Below, piece after piece: positions 12,720 to 24,719 of a DNA stretch of 64,000 bases. The position numbers were made by a program, and so were the translations under genes. The stretch's first letter is position 1. The number at the start of each line of letters is the position of its first letter. Location of the stretch: positions 105,787,948 through 105,851,947 of the forward strand of contig OX352773.1 in assembly GCA_947095535.1 (NCBI GenBank), written 5' to 3'. Origin of the DNA: Poecilobothrus nobilitatus (taxonomy: Eukaryota > Arthropoda > Insecta > Diptera > Dolichopodidae). Below the pieces are notes generated by a model, which saw only the letters and a list, made by a program, of their open reading frames with translations, was not told where the DNA came from and searched no databases.

Positions 12720-15461
12720 CAAAAAATTAAAAAATAACATAGTTGACTCTGCCAAAGTTCTAGATCTAAAATTTATTTCCAACTTACTTGTGCTCAGCTC
12801 AAGTTTTTCCGCGATATATACAATTATACTTTTCCATAGAAATTTTAATAAATTTCTTAAGTTAATTTTATAAGTTATAAAACAAAGAATCATTAAGTAA
12901 ACCGCGTTTTCATAAAGAAATTCATAGAAATATCATTAAAAAATTTTTTAGTGGAAAAAATTTTTTAGCGAAAGACATTTTTCACACTGTTTCTCACGCT
13001 TGGGCATATAAATTGTCGTGAAAATTGACAATCCAAGATGAAATTTGTCAATTCAAGCTACGTCATATCTAAAATAAAACAATTTAAAAACAAAAATAGC
13101 TAAGGTAAACACATAATTGCAATTTTTTAAATAAAATAAATTAAAAATTATATTTTATTTTTTACAAGATATATAATTTGGGTTTTTTCAAAATAATTTA
13201 AAATGCAAAAAGTTTTGATTTGTTGATTTTCTTCTAATTCATTCAAATCTATTATTTGAGATTTATTTATATTTATTCGAATTCAAAAATTATCAAAGCA
13301 AAACATTATTTGACATTTCGCTTTATTTTTCAGTTGTAATTTTTTCACTAACAAATGTCATTATTTTATATGCCCAAATTTTTACGTGAACAGCATACTA
13401 AGCTATAATATTAAAAACCTTGAATCTTTATTTCAGCCTATTAATTGTCTATATGTATAAGGACAAAAAAAATTACTAATATTTTCTTATCATATAGAAG
13501 TTAGAATGTACAGATTATCCTATCACTTCAAGATTCATTATACATATTACTTACATGAGATACATAATATGTACATAGTAAAACAATTTTTTTTCTCTTC
13601 ATAGTTTTTTAATTTAAAAAATCGGTCGATAGTAATTGAGATCAAAAGTCTGATATAATTTTTTACATCCTCTACCAATTCCCAAATAACGAAACTAAGA
13701 CAAGCACTCTTGGAAGAAATCTACAATGAAACTTCTAGTCTGTAAAATTAAATAACCATTCAAGCATAACCTACATTATTTTTTCAAAATCCGGGACACA
13801 GAGAAAGCTAAATATTAGTCTTCTTTTTCAAAAAAATGTAAATACGTTATCTTATGGAAAACCTCCTAGAAATCTGGAAATAAGACAAAAACTATTTTTT
13901 TTTTCAATTTGGTCCTAAGGGAGTATTAAAATTCCATCTTTTTTATGTCTTTTAGTAAAAAGAAATTTTTTAAATTGTAAATTTTCATTCATAAATATAC
14001 TTTTTAAAAAATGTCTTCCAAATACTTTTCAACAAAAACAAGTTATTTAAACTAAAACATTAAAACAAACATTGATTCAATACGGCGATATAAAATGCTA
14101 GAAAAAACTCATAATTTTATTTTACTAAAAATATGTAGATTAGATTTTCCTACATATACAAGCATAAGAAAACAAAAAACTCTTTATGAAATGTGATTTT
14201 CCGAAGCGTTTTCTGAAAATACATTTAAAATTTCGAAATCCAGGTCTTTTACAAATTAATGTAGGTTATGATGTAAAGCCTTTTAAAAATAGATTATACT
14301 TACATACAATATTAAATAATTAAATTTTAAACTGGAATATATTTTAAAGTTTTAGACACAAATTAGTAAATTAAAATTTTACTGGAGGCCCCTGTGTTAA
14401 TGTGTACTCAAATTCTATGCTGAATCCCAAGTCATATAATAGACAGTTTCAGTTTAGGAAAATAGAATTTATGGAAAAAGTACAATCCGTAAAAAATCAG
14501 AAAGCAAAACCAAACTCGTCAAAACACTAACTGAAATTATTTTTAAAATAACGTCAAAACAGAATTAAATTGTATAAAGATCCGTAGTTGATGTACGTAT
14601 ATTAGATTATTTGGTATTGTGAGTGAGGACTATTATGTCTATTTATTTATCGGTAAGGCACGTGGGGAAAATCGGTTATCGGTAAGGTATGTAGGGAAAA
14701 GAGAATATGTATCCGTACAACATTTGTAAAATGCACAAATAAAGTTTGGAGCAAAATTCAGTTAAAATTTTTTATAGGCCACGTTGTCTGTAACAATATT
14801 GCCGTTATTCATTTTACATTGTCCTAATGTAAAAAATTTTAAATCTGAAAAAGTCCTTATATGTGGCATACAATCCTTGATTAAGATTGTACATGATGAG
14901 ATTGGAAGATTGGAGGGCGAGAAAACTGTACAAATATTACCACAATTGTACAAATGGGAAGTGCATAAAATTGACATACAAAATATCTAGAAATAAAAAA
15001 TTATTCAAATTTAATTTTGGTTGTAGGAACTGGCTGCATACTAAAATTTAAGTACTTATATGAGAAGAAATTGAATTCAAAAAGAAATACAATTAGAAAA
15101 GTTTTTTAATCGCTTCAAATAATATACAAACATTCATACATAAATGCAACAATTTAATTGAAAATTACTAAACCAAGACAGTTTTGAATTTTAAAGAGAC
15201 TCTGCCCGCTGGTCATATATAAGTACATACTTAGATACATATTGATTATTAATATCAGATCAATATCATTCATCATTATTTAAAATTTCAATACATATTG
15301 TGATAAATGATGATTTTTATCAATTTTTAAATTTTTTTCTTTATACATGCATAAGTTAAAGTACATTACATACATGTAGCCGAAGAATAGTTAAGCCGTT
15401 GAGGTCGAGTTGAGACTCGAGAGGAAAAAAAAATACACAATTTTAAAGAGAGCAAATTAGA
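12720..15461. other. AT-rich intergenic stretch, no gene seen
   Basis: Very A/T-rich and without recognisable coding motifs. ORFs of 60-70 codons at 12,708-12,893 (-) and 14,762-14,990 (both strands) look like chance. A small direct repeat with TCGGTAAGG occurs twice at about 14,650-14,700. This is the longest part of the window without an identified transposable element. Confidence 0.5.
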
Positions 15462-15529
15462 ATGTATTTCATAATTTTGTGCTTTTTTTGCTATTCCGTT
15501 GTGTACGTTTTGAATTACCACCGACTATC
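15462..15529 (+). other. Speculative first coding exon (signal peptide plus splice donor)
   Basis: An ATG at 15,462 opens 22 codons that read as a strongly hydrophobic, signal-peptide-like segment (MYFIILCFFCYSVVYVL), ending at a consensus GTAAGT donor at 15,530. A short less A/T-rich stretch lies upstream. No second exon was identified. This could be the only trace of a host gene in the window, or chance. Confidence 0.18.
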
Positions 15530-16096
15530 GTAAGTATCATACTACTGTAATGTAAATATGAAATATGTTGTTTGTTTTATTATTAATATTATGTATAGGT
15601 TTTATAGTAGAAAAATTGTAAAAAATATGTAGTTACTGATGTTCAAAACTTAAAAAAGAATTCATAATACCTAGTGTGGCCTTTGGCAGTAGCAAGGACC
15701 GGACCTCTAGAACCGAATCGGACCCGCCGAAGTTATTAGGAGCATGTATCACCGATCTTAGATTTTGAAGACTGTATTATATTGGAAAGATGTAGTGTTA
15801 TGAAATTATCAAAAATATCCTATAGTGTGTAGTGAATGTTTTGGTTTTGCGATAAAAATTAAAAAATGTTAATTAAATTTTTTTTTTTGTTTTTACGAGG
15901 GTTGGTGGAAAACTCGAAAGTCACCAGAAGAACCCCGTGTGCTGCCTCAGGGTAGTGTTGGACTTTAACCAACCAAAACCACCCTCCTTTTAAAACCAAA
16001 CTTTAGGATGGAACCTTTAATACAAATGTACAGTTTGGTTTTGGGAATAGGAATGTGGGAAGGATAATTGGGGAAATTGAAATTAGGAAATTTGGA

Positions 16097-16876
16097 TTAT
16101 GGGATTATGAAATCAACTCTGTTGACTTCACCCCATTTTTGAATTTTTGCTAAATCGTTATTTAGCTCACTAATAGTGAAATTTTTTGCTGTTATATTAA
16201 TCTGGTGATTAGTGTTACAGCGACTATGAAATTCATAGGAAGCTACAAGGTTGCTGTCGTCTGCGAAACTATGGATCGGATTGGAGGTTAATGAAAGTAG
16301 GTCATTGATAAATATTAAGAAAAGAGTGGGGGATAAAACTGATCCTTGAGGAACACCAGCATTTATTTTGAATTTATCAGATGAATATCCATCGACCACT
16401 ACACGAATCGTACGATTCGAAAGGAAATCTCCAATCTATTTTAGAAAGACCCCAACTAGACCTATTGCTTTGCATTTTGCCAATAGAGCTTCGTGCCGAA
16501 CTTGATCGAAAGCCTTAGAAATATCAAGAGCCACAACATCAGACTCACCAGAATGATGAAGGCTGATGCTTAGCTTCTCACAAAGGTAAGGCTTGAGATC
16601 ACCGGTTGAACGACGGGCTCTGAACCCGTATTGACGGTCATGTAGCAGACTTTTGTGATCCAGGTATTTCAGAAGCTTTTGGTTCACTATTTTCTCCATT
16701 AGTTTAAAGACGACCGAAGTTATAGCAATAGAGGGATCGCTATTATTATCTTTTTTGGGAATTGGGAAAACATGTGCAACCTTCCATTGGGTAGTATGAA
16801 TACCCGAAGTGAAGATGAGGTAGAAAAGGTTGCCCAGAGGTTTTGAAATACTGGAGTAGGTATTTTTAAGCACCAT
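16097..16876 (-). pseudogene. NLR-D reverse transcriptase (N- and C-terminal halves)
   Basis: 16436-16876 encodes FPIPKKDNNSDPS, KLMEKIVNQKL, RQYGFRARRSTGDL and DVVALDISKAFDQVRHEALL (catalytic Asp). 16097-16399 encodes NAGVPQGSVLSPTLFLIFIN and HSFADDSNLVAS (catalytic Asp pair), with INITAKNFTISELNNDL. A stop or frame change between 16,436 and 16,399 separates them. In other respects the motifs are intact. Confidence 0.85.
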
Positions 16877-17263
16877 GGTGGTAGGTAGTTTTAAGCACCA
16901 TTGGAAAGATGTAGTGTTATGAAATTATCAAAAATATCCTATAGTGTGTAGTGAATGTTTTGGTTTTGCGATAAAAATTAAAAAATGTTAATTAAATTTT
17001 TTTTTTTGTTTTTACGAGGGTTGGTGGAAAACTCGAAAGTCACCAGAAGAACCCCGTGTGCTGCCTCAGGGTATTGTTGGACTTTAACCAACCAAAACCA
17101 CCCTCCTTTTAAAACCAAACTTTAGGATGGAACCTTTAATACAAATGTACAGTTTGGTTTTGGGAATAGGAATGTGGGAAGGATAATTGGGGAAATTGAA
17201 ATTAGGAAATTTGGATTATGGGATTATGAAATCAACTCTGTTGACTTCACCCCATTTTTGAAT

Positions 17264-17518
17264 TTATGCTAAATCGTTATTTAGCTCACTAATAGTGAAA
17301 TTTTTTGCTGTTATATTAATCTGGTGATTAGTGTTACAGCGACTATGAAATTCAAAGGAAGCTACAAGGTTGCTGTCGTCTGCGAAATTATGGATCGGAT
17401 TGGAGGTTAATGAAAGTAGGTTATTGATAAATATTAAGAAAAGAGTGGGGGATAAAAATAATCCTTGAGGAACACCAGCATTTATTTTGAATTTATCAGA
17501 TGAATATCCATCGACCAC
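17264..17518 (-). pseudogene. NLR-D RT C-terminal half, second copy
   Basis: Repeats NAGVPQG(L)FLSPTLFLIF and HNFADDSNLVAS of the first copy with a few substitutions. Its N-terminal RT half is missing: the frame runs upstream into the linker region instead. Confidence 0.85.
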
Positions 17519-17602
17519 TACACAAATCGTACGATTCGAAAGGAAATCTTCAATCCATTTTAGAAAGACCCTACCTAGACCTATTACTTTGCATTTGAAG
17601 AC

Positions 17603-17908
17603 CTAAGAAGACCCTCTAACGTCTTCTTTTAGACTTTTGGAAAATGTCCAAAAGGATTTGCTATTCTTTGGCATGTGCATGACTTTACGTTTCAACCCTT
17701 GGTTGAACAAGAATTTTTGCTTGTTTATACGTTTTTTGCATCTGTTCCTCACCACAATATAGTTGGCCCTGTAAGCCTCCGACCTATTGTTTTGGTACAG
17801 TTTAAAAGCGTCCTCTTTTCTAAAAATGGCTTCTTTGCAAATGCGATTAAACCAAGATTTGGGCCTCCTCTTAACAGATTTCATGAAACGAGGAATGAAT
17901 AACCTCAT
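17603..17908 (-). pseudogene. NLR-D endonuclease-RT linker
   Basis: A basic linker with KSWFNRICKEAI, KEDAFKLYQ and NSKSFWTFSKSLKED. This is the pattern W-x-N-x-x-C followed by basic stretches and S-x-x-F-W found between endonuclease and RT in Jockey-like elements. The ORF is open for 101 codons. Confidence 0.75.
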
Positions 17909-18027
17909 TCCAAATAAAATAGTTTAACTAATCGCATTAAGTTAACATTTCTATTACGGAAGCAGAATGACCAATCAAATGTTCTAAAAAAGTTGTTAAG
18001 ACCCTCCCAGTCAACGTGGCTGTAGCG

Positions 18028-18860
18028 TCAAACTAATTTTTTGGGAGGGGACCTCTGATTGGGGATTGGGCTTACCCGGAAACTTGTGTTAATCAAACAA
18101 TGATCGGGGTTAACCAGGAGGCAACCAACTGAAACCACATATTTTTCATGTGAGGTGAGTGTGAGGGTGTGAGGTGAGAAACAGATCCAAGAGGTGACCT
18201 TCCTGATCAGCAGGGTTCGCGATCCTAGTGGGACTTTTAACGAGTTTAGAAAGGTGGAACAGTGTGGAGAATAGTTCAACTTGTTTCCCAATTGAGTTTT
18301 GAGCCGGGGAGATGTTGCTAGAAAAATAAAGCCCCTGCCCCTGTTATGAACGTATGAAATCTTGAAATTTCATACTTTTTCAAAGATTTCAAAGAATGTT
18401 GAAATCTCCCGGGAGATTTCAAAAGAATATTAAAATCTCCCGCCAGAACAATTTCAGTTTCTGGAGATGCGTTCAAAATTCCATTGATCTGGTTCGATAG
18501 ATTTTCAATTTCCATAGCAGTTTCTTGTTCATTTGAGTTGGGTGATCTGTATAGAAAACAGAAATGTATGGCATGCTTTCCAACGAGAATTTTGACCCAA
18601 ATGTAGTGGAAGGTTGGGCTAGAACATTTATATTTTGGAAGTGTGTTGAAACAATGTCATTTTTTATATAGACAGCTATACCTCTTTTGGGTACGAAGTG
18701 TGAAATAAGGGAGTAGCTGGTAACATTAAAGTTATCATTGTGATGACTGACTTGTGTTTCACATAGGGCTAAAATTGTTTAATTGAACAAAGAGGGCACT
18801 CGACGGCATGAAAATTCGTTTGCAACCCGCGTATATTACAAAAATTAACATTAAAATTGG
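18028..18860 (-). pseudogene. NLR-D endonuclease
   Basis: 18318-18515 contains EIVLAGDFN, the catalytic G-D-F-N motif. Downstream on the minus strand, 18028-18291 includes NPDHCLIN, the terminal D-H motif. Upstream (18.86-18.54 kb) broken frames read LCETQVSHH and SHFVPKRGIAVY, the Glu motif and the R-G-I-A-V-Y strand. A stop near 18,780 and frame changes near 18,300 and 18,540 inactivate it. Confidence 0.75.
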
Positions 18861-19413
18861 TAATTTTGTTGGAAAACAATTGATATAAAACAAAAAAAAA
18901 AGCAAAAATATAATAACAGAATAACGTTAAAATTTAAATTCAATTTAAAATTATAATCAAAATCAGAATAAAAATGGAATCAGAATTGATATTGTAATTA
19001 AAACCAAAATTAACCAAAATCAAAATCTGAATTAAAATAAATTAGTATGTAATTTAAGATTACAGTCAAAATTGAAATTAACAAAATTTAATCAAAATTA
19101 AAATCGAAATCCAAAGTAAAAGTAAAAGTGTACGATTTAAATAACCCGAGCTTGACAACACTTTAAAATAAATTATTATCAATATTAATACTTTAATATC
19201 AACACTAATATTTTAATATTTTAATATTTTACTTTGAATGCGCATTACACATATATTGAAATTTGCATATTTTGAAATGCACATTAACTTGATTATTTCA
19301 AGCTATTTTAATTCTTTTTTAATTTACCTTCAACATAAAGAAAATTATTTAAGATGTGCTGTGAAAAATTGTATGAACTTATATATGTATTTAATAAAAG
19401 AAAATAATTGGCT
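18861..19413. other. AT-rich simple-sequence stretch
   Basis: 18.88-19.1 kb is made of irregular repeats of AAAATTAAAAT/CAAAATC type. No gene or element boundary could be supported. Confidence 0.5.
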
Positions 19414-19990
19414 TTAAAAAATATTTGTTTTATTTATTGTTGACCAATATATTTTTAGAAACATAGGTATTTCATAAAATAGCCTGGAATAGTTGCACTT
19501 AGCTATGTGTAAATTCATAGAATTGTAAAAATCTTCCTGTCCCAATCTTAGTTTGTTCTTTTCAATACATCTCTCAATATATTTGAATAGGTATTCCCGT
19601 ACATTATCAGCTCCATTGTTATGTGACATTACTCCTTATATAAAATAATCTAACATTAGACAAAATTATTCATCTAGCTGCAATGTAAGTTTTTTAATAT
19701 GTCCAGAATGATTAAATTTTAGCGGAAATTCTTTTGAATTTAATTAAATTTTAATTTTAATTTTGCTTCGCTTTTATTAAAATCGTGATAAAATGCATAC
19801 CACTAAAAATAATTCATCTCGCAAAAAAGCTTGTGATGTCGTTGGAAAATTATTGATGCAGTAAAATTTTCAATATTAAACTCAATTTGAATTTTTATTG
19901 TTTGCTTTTTATCCAAATAATAGATAAGCTTCCGTTGATTTTTCAAATACTTCTGAATTTGTGGCTTGCTCCACATCTTGTCTTTTTTTT
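19414..19990 (-). pseudogene. Older Polinton remnant: homologue of the 40.75-kb gene
   Basis: The ORF at 19414-19629 (NVREYLFKYIERC, YSRLFYEIPMFLK, INKTN) aligns along its length with the C-terminal half of the Polinton protein at 40,909-41,313 (NVKDYVQEYLNLC, YSRLLFEIPVILK, HKTN). Broken minus-strand frames up to about 19,990 align with that protein's N-terminal half (KQTIKIQIEFNIENF against SHTLKIAVGFDCESF). This is a degraded copy of a second, related Polinton in reverse orientation. The function is unknown. Confidence 0.7.
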
Positions 19991-20212
19991 AAATTGACGA
20001 ATTATATCTTAGAGTTTGGCATTTATAGTTTTTCCCTAGGTTAGGTTAGTTTAAAGTGGCTGCCAAAAAGGAACACTTAGACAGTATTTGGTTCATTGTG
20101 ATACCACATAGAAGCTTTTCTATCCCACTCGTTAAAACCAATTTGAGCTTTTTGCAAAGCGAAGAATACTCTTCACATTTTTACCTGACAGATCGCTAAG
20201 ACTGTCGAAGAG

Positions 20213-20425
20213 CTATTGCCCCAAATGGGTATTCCTTCTTGCCGACAAGGCCGCGCATGTGCATAGGAAATGGAGAGTAGTTTCCTCCTCTTCTTCATCC
20301 TTGCAGGCTCCACAATAGTCGTTTGCGGATAAGCCAAGTCTTCTGGCATGCTTCCCTATTAGACAGTGACCGGTGATTATTCCCATTGTCATTCTAATGT
20401 CTGCTCTTTTGAGAAAGCAGATCAT
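20213..20425 (-). pseudogene. NLR-E C-terminal cysteine-rich domain
   Basis: Encodes ITGHCLIGKHARRLGLS and then CGAC, HFLCTCAAL: the C-x2-C...H-x3-C...C pattern that follows RNase H in these elements. Separated from the RNase H frame by a stop near 20,428. Confidence 0.8.
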
Positions 20426-20434
20426 TGGATCGTC

Positions 20435-21149
20435 TTAAATCGGTTTTGGGCATATCAATCTTGTGATATTGCACGAGGTTAAGTTTGACCATTTGTAATT
20501 TACCATGTCCGTTATTTCCTTTCGAAATAACGTTTTGCTTGTGGATAGAGGTACCCCTAGTCCTGCTCTATCCGGCAAAACTTGTAAGGTTGTACCAATT
20601 CTTGTGAGTTCATCTGCTTTTTCATTGCCCAGAATACCTCGATGACCTGGTACCCAGCAAAGCTGAATGCTAAACTGCCTGGTCATCTCGTTAAGAAGTT
20701 TTCGGCAGTTTATTACAGTCTTCGAGGTTGTGCATGTTGATTCCAGAGATTTTAACGCAGCCTGACTGTCTGACAGAATACGTACTTGCTTCACAGTCAA
20801 AACGCTTCTATTCAGTAGAATCAAGGCTTCTTGAATTGCCATAATTTCCGCTTGGAAGACGCTACAATGGTCTGGTAGTCGGAAATTATGACTGATTATC
20901 TGAGAAGACCCCGCATCCTACACTGCTGTTCATTTTTGAACCATCCGTGTAGAATTGTACTCCTTCGAAGGTCATCACTGTGTTCGAGTTCCAACTCTCA
21001 CGGCTTGGTATGCTCGTCACATGAGATTTCCCGAAGAAGTAAGTGGGGGACGTGTAGTCCACCAAGGCGGGAATGGACTTGAACTGGTTTATGATATCCG
21101 AGTGACCTTCTCGTGAATTGATACACTGGGATGCAGCTTTTAATCTCAC
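20435..21149 (-). pseudogene. NLR-E RNase H domain
   Basis: RNase H removes the RNA strand after reverse transcription. 20886-21149 holds FYTDGSKMNSSVGCGVF (first Asp). 20435-20842 holds the Glu region (AIQEALILL), ILSDSQAALKSL (second Asp) and CWVPGHRGILGNEKADEL (His and final Asp). All catalytic residues are visible, but a frame break near 20,850-20,885 splits the domain. Confidence 0.85.
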
Positions 21150-21182
21150 AGCTGTGTTTGCGGCTGCAAATTTACTATAATA

Positions 21183-21764
21183 TTATACAGGCATCAGATT
21201 AAGCATGATGTCTAATGCCGCAGAAGGGGTTGTTATTAAAGAGCCACTAATAAATAGTGTGGCAGTTCTTTGGACCCTAGCGATTGCCTTGCGGTTGACC
21301 TCTTTATCGATTGCCTTCCACCATACTAGGACTCCGTACATAAGAATGGGTTTTACTACGGATGTGTATAGCCAGTAAGTCATGTATGGCTGAAGCCCCC
21401 ATTTCCTACCAATGGCTTTTTTACACGAATAGAGTGCTATTGAGGCCTTCTCTACTCTTTCTGATATGTTAGCCTTCCAGCTAAACTTCCTCTCTAGAGC
21501 TAGACCCAGAAATTTCGCCGTTTCGCTAAAGGCAAGAGTGCAGCCATTTAACGAAGGCGGTTTTATTTTAGAAATTTTATATTTCCTTGTAAAAAGGACC
21601 AGTTCTGTTTTCTGTGGATTTACTGACAGTCCACAGTCTGTAGCACATGTTGTGATTTTGTTTAGTGCAAGTTGCAAAACTTCCCTGAAACTGTCTGGGA
21701 ACTTGCCACTGACCACGACAGCAATATCGCCCTCATAGGCGACTACAGGCATCAGATTAAGCAT
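21183..21764 (-). pseudogene. NLR-E RT palm/thumb part
   Basis: Contains VAYEGDIAVVVSGKF in place of the usual Y/F-A-D-D-x-A motif, so the catalytic Asp pair is damaged. CGLSVNPQKTELVLF, FLGLALERKFSWK and WKAIDKEVNRKAIARVQR follow. The first residues of the ORF come from the duplicated block, making a chimeric reading frame. Confidence 0.8.
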
Positions 21765-22040
21765 GATGTCTAATGCCGCAGAAGGGGTTGTTATTAAAGA
21801 GCCACTAATAAATAGTGTGGCAGTTCTATGGACCCTAGCGATTACCTTGAGGTTGACCTCTTATCGATTGCCTTCCACCATACTAGGATTCCGTACATAA
21901 GAATGGGTCTTACTACGGATGTGTATAGCCAGTAAGTCATGTATGGCTGAAGCCCCCATTTCCTACCATTGGCTTTTTTACACGAATAGAGTGCTATTGA
22001 GGCCTGCTTTACTCTTTCTGAAATGTTATTTTTTATTTTC
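21188..22040. repeat. Direct duplication inside NLR-E (offset 558 bp)
   Basis: 21,188-21,480 and 21,746-22,040 share CAGGCATCAGATTAAGCATG and the sequence beyond it with few differences. The minus-strand ORF 21842-22084 is the second copy of the thumb region. Confidence 0.9.
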
Positions 22041-22079
22041 CCTTTACTTCGGGTATTCACCCTACCCAATTTAAGGTTG

Positions 22080-23190
22080 CGCATGTTTTCCCTATTCCAA
22101 AAAAAGGTAATAAAAGCGATCCCTCTAACTACCGTTCTATTGCTATAACCTCGGTTCGTTCCAAAGTAATGGAGAAAATAGTAAACCAGAACCTTTATGA
22201 AATATCTGGATCGTAGAGGTTTGCTTCATGATCGACAATACGGGTTCAGAGCCCGTCGTTCAATCGGTAATTTGAACTTAGCTTTGCGAAAAGTTGAATA
22301 TCAACCTTCACCATACTGGTAAGTCTGATGTAGTGGCTGTGGATATTTCTAAAGCGTTCGACCGACCCTGGCATGATGCTTTATTAGCAAAATACAAAGC
22401 GTTAGAACTAGGTAGAGTCTTTTTAAAATGAATTGGAGATTTCCTTTCGAATCTCATGATTCGGGTACTTGTCGATGGTTATTCGTCTGACAATTTTATA
22501 ATTAATGCTGGTGTCCCTCAGAGATCGGTTTTCTCGCCCACTCTCTTCTTAATATTTTTCAATGACCTACTTTCAATTACCCCCAATCCAAAGTTTCGCA
22601 TATGACAGCACCCTTGTAGCTTCCTATGAATTTTATAGCCGCTGTGGTATTACTCACTAAATTAATAGAACAGCAAAAAACTTCACTATCAGTGAGCTAA
22701 ATAATGATTTAGCGAAAATCCAAAAATGGGGTGAAATCAACAGAGTTGAATTCAACACCAAAAAAACGCAATGCTGTTTAATCTCGCGTAAAGTAGCTGC
22801 TACTACACCCAACCTGACATTTCAGGGTGAAGCTTTCCAGCACTCAACAGATTTAAACATTCTGGGCATCGAGTTAAATCAAAAATTGACTTGATCAAAT
22901 CATATTGCTGCTAAATGTCTAGATTTCTTGTACCTCATACACTGTCGAACTGGAAAGATGGCGCAATATAGCATTCGGAAATTCGTTTGCAATGCGCACG
23001 TCGCGTTTATGGAACCTTATGCCCGCACATGTGTTCCCAAAAGTTGGTAATTCATTTGTGTACGATATATCGAAATTCAATATAACTATCCAAATTTTTC
23101 CCTTCAACCCCCATAATCCCAATTATCCAATTTCCCAAGTAATCCTTCCCTCATCCTTTTCCCCGAAACCAAGCTGTACATTAAACATAC
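22080..23190 (+). pseudogene. NLR-D RT fragment, copy 2
   Basis: Plus-strand broken frames read FPIPKKGN, RQYGFRARRSIG, DVVAVDISKAFDR, NAGVPQRSVFSPTLFLIFFN, a decayed F-A-D-D, and NFTISELNNDLAKIQKWG. The C-terminal segment MRTSRLWNLMPAHVFP (22,992 onward) closes it. Many stops and small deletions. It points opposite to the neighbouring NLR-E, and both lie inside the older Polinton remnant. Confidence 0.75.
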
Positions 23191-23700
23191 ATGGTTTGGA
23201 GCTGTACATGGTTTGGAGTAAATCCAGGATTAGGAGTTATATTTTTAATAAGTGTTGGTAAAAAATTCAACTTCCAATCATACAGATGTAATTCCGAATC
23301 GTGATATGAATAATATGTGTAATCTATAGATTTGGTTACTTTGATTTTTTCAAGTGGTTTTCCAATATTTGTTACATAAACATTATACTGCCCAATATTA
23401 ATAAAAGCATATTTCTCTTTGTGAAATTCTTCTGTTTGTATGAAATTGTATATATAAATTTCTGAAAGACCAACTTTCCAATTCCCATTTCTTAAATCGA
23501 AATGAATAGGTAATTTATTTTCGAATGAAGCTAAAGTATTTTTCGGAAACAGTTTTAACACGTTGACGTTTAATAAAAAATTTGTTAGCCCACTCAGAAA
23601 CAAGCTACTTCTAACCTCATTACTTTTTAAGATAAATTGATGCGATAAACAGGAAAGGTCCTTAAATCGAAAAAAAATCAAGATTGCATCATATTTTGAT
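23181..23700 (-). pseudogene. Older Polinton remnant: minor capsid-like N-terminal part
   Basis: The 166-residue ORF has FENKLPIHFDLRNGNWKVGL, SEIYIYNF and DWKLNFLPTLIKNI. It aligns with the gene at 37,032-37,949 (SSFTNKMNKYMCD, RWKAG, EMYVNDF, DWKVFLLPTLIQNI). Both have the layout of the insect Polinton minor capsid (penton-like) protein. It is on the same strand and in the same relative order as the remnant at 19.4-19.99 kb, so both probably come from one old element. Confidence 0.7.
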
Positions 23701-24719
23701 TTTTTTTTGTGACGACTATTGTTGTGATTTGTTCATGATTTTTTTATTTTCAGTTGCAATTCAAATGACAACTCCAGTTGTCCTGACAACTATTGGTGTC
23801 ATTTTTATAATAGTAAGCTAATAATATATTTTTGAGTAAATGACAACGATAGTAGTCAAATTTTTAATTTGTTATTAGGTACATTATAATACTGTTTTAC
23901 ATACTTAAGCAAATAGATATCAGTTTTGCATATTTTTAAATATAATAGGTATAGATATGTTATAACGAGATCAATTTGTTTTATAACTATAAAATAATAT
24001 AAAAATATAGTAATCATATTTATAAAACATGAATAAATTAAAATAATTAAAAACAATAAAAATTTAATTTCAAAACTAAAAAAATTAATTCGGTCTCCAA
24101 ATTTTTAAAATAAAAAATATAATAAATCAATAAAAATTAAAATCTGAATTTAGTCTTATAATAATAAATTCAAAAATCCAAGACAGTAAAAAAATTACGA
24201 GTTAACCTTAAACCTTACTAAAAATATTTACATCACATATTAATTGTTTAAATTATGGAAATCCTCAAAGCCATTAATGCATAAAGGTGGTTTATCTGGA
24301 CACATTTTTCATCTATTGAATGAACATCTTTCTATTTTTGTATCGTACAATATCAAGTACATTTATTTACAAAAATATATTCAATAAAGAAGAATATCAA
24401 TTACATCTTTCGTTTAGATTTTTAAACGTTATGAATGATTCATTTTTGTACGCAATTATATTTTTGGTAATATTTTGGTTAATTATCACATATGGAAATT
24501 GTATTGTAGAAAGCTACTATATTATATTGCATTTTTGTCCCAAATAATTTCTGTGTAACAAAGCAATAAATTGATATAATTTATTGACTTTGATGATTTT
24601 AGTAGTAAGATAATGTAAATTAAAATAGTATAAACAGAAAGACATTTGAAAATAAAAATCAAAATTATTTTGGATTCTAAATAAGATAGTTTTCATGAGC
24701 AATTAACTTTGCTTGCCTT
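23701..24719. other. AT-rich stretch, no gene seen
   Basis: A/T-rich sequence with hydrophobic chance ORFs on both strands (23,856-24,056, 24,320-24,547, 24,517-24,702). GAGCAAT(T/C)AACTTTGCTTG is repeated at about 24,697 and 24,747. Nothing else could be assigned. Confidence 0.4.

Larger units (their letters stand above)
15782..17597. repeat. Direct duplication of NLR-D 3' block (offset about 1,119 bp)
   Basis: 15,782-16,480 and 16,901-17,597 are near identical, both starting TTGGAAAGATGTAGTG. They diverge after the RT segment near CTATT(G/A)CTTTGCATTT. The first copy continues into RT N-terminal motifs, the second into the endonuclease-RT linker. Confidence 0.9.
15782..18860 (-). mobile_element. 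Non-LTR retrotransposon NLR-D, copy 1, rearranged
   Basis: The order along the minus strand is endonuclease (18.86-18.03 kb), linker (17.91-17.60), RT C-terminal half with 3' region (17.60-16.90), RT N-terminal half (16.88-16.44), and RT C-terminal half with 3' region again (16.40-15.78). The C-terminal/3' block thus occurs twice with an offset of about 1,119 bp. Either an internally deleted copy sits against a 5'-truncated copy of the same family, or there was a tandem duplication. Related fragments are at 22.1-23.2 kb (+) and 32.2-33.0 kb (+). Confidence 0.75.
20035..22040 (-). mobile_element. RNase H-bearing non-LTR element NLR-E, copy 1
   Basis: A 5'-truncated element in the order RT C-terminal part, RNase H, then a C-terminal cysteine-rich knuckle. 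Its 3' end is at about 20,035 (TTAGGTTAGTTTAAAGTGGCTGCC on the plus strand). An internal direct duplication of about 290 bp lies at its truncated 5' end. A second copy of the same general type is the host of the big Polinton (33.0-33.6 and 63.4-64 kb). Confidence 0.85.

Noticed and set aside
14762..14990. Overlapping 68- and 71-codon ORFs on opposite strands
   Set aside because: No recognisable motif, and neither is preferred over the other; likely chance.
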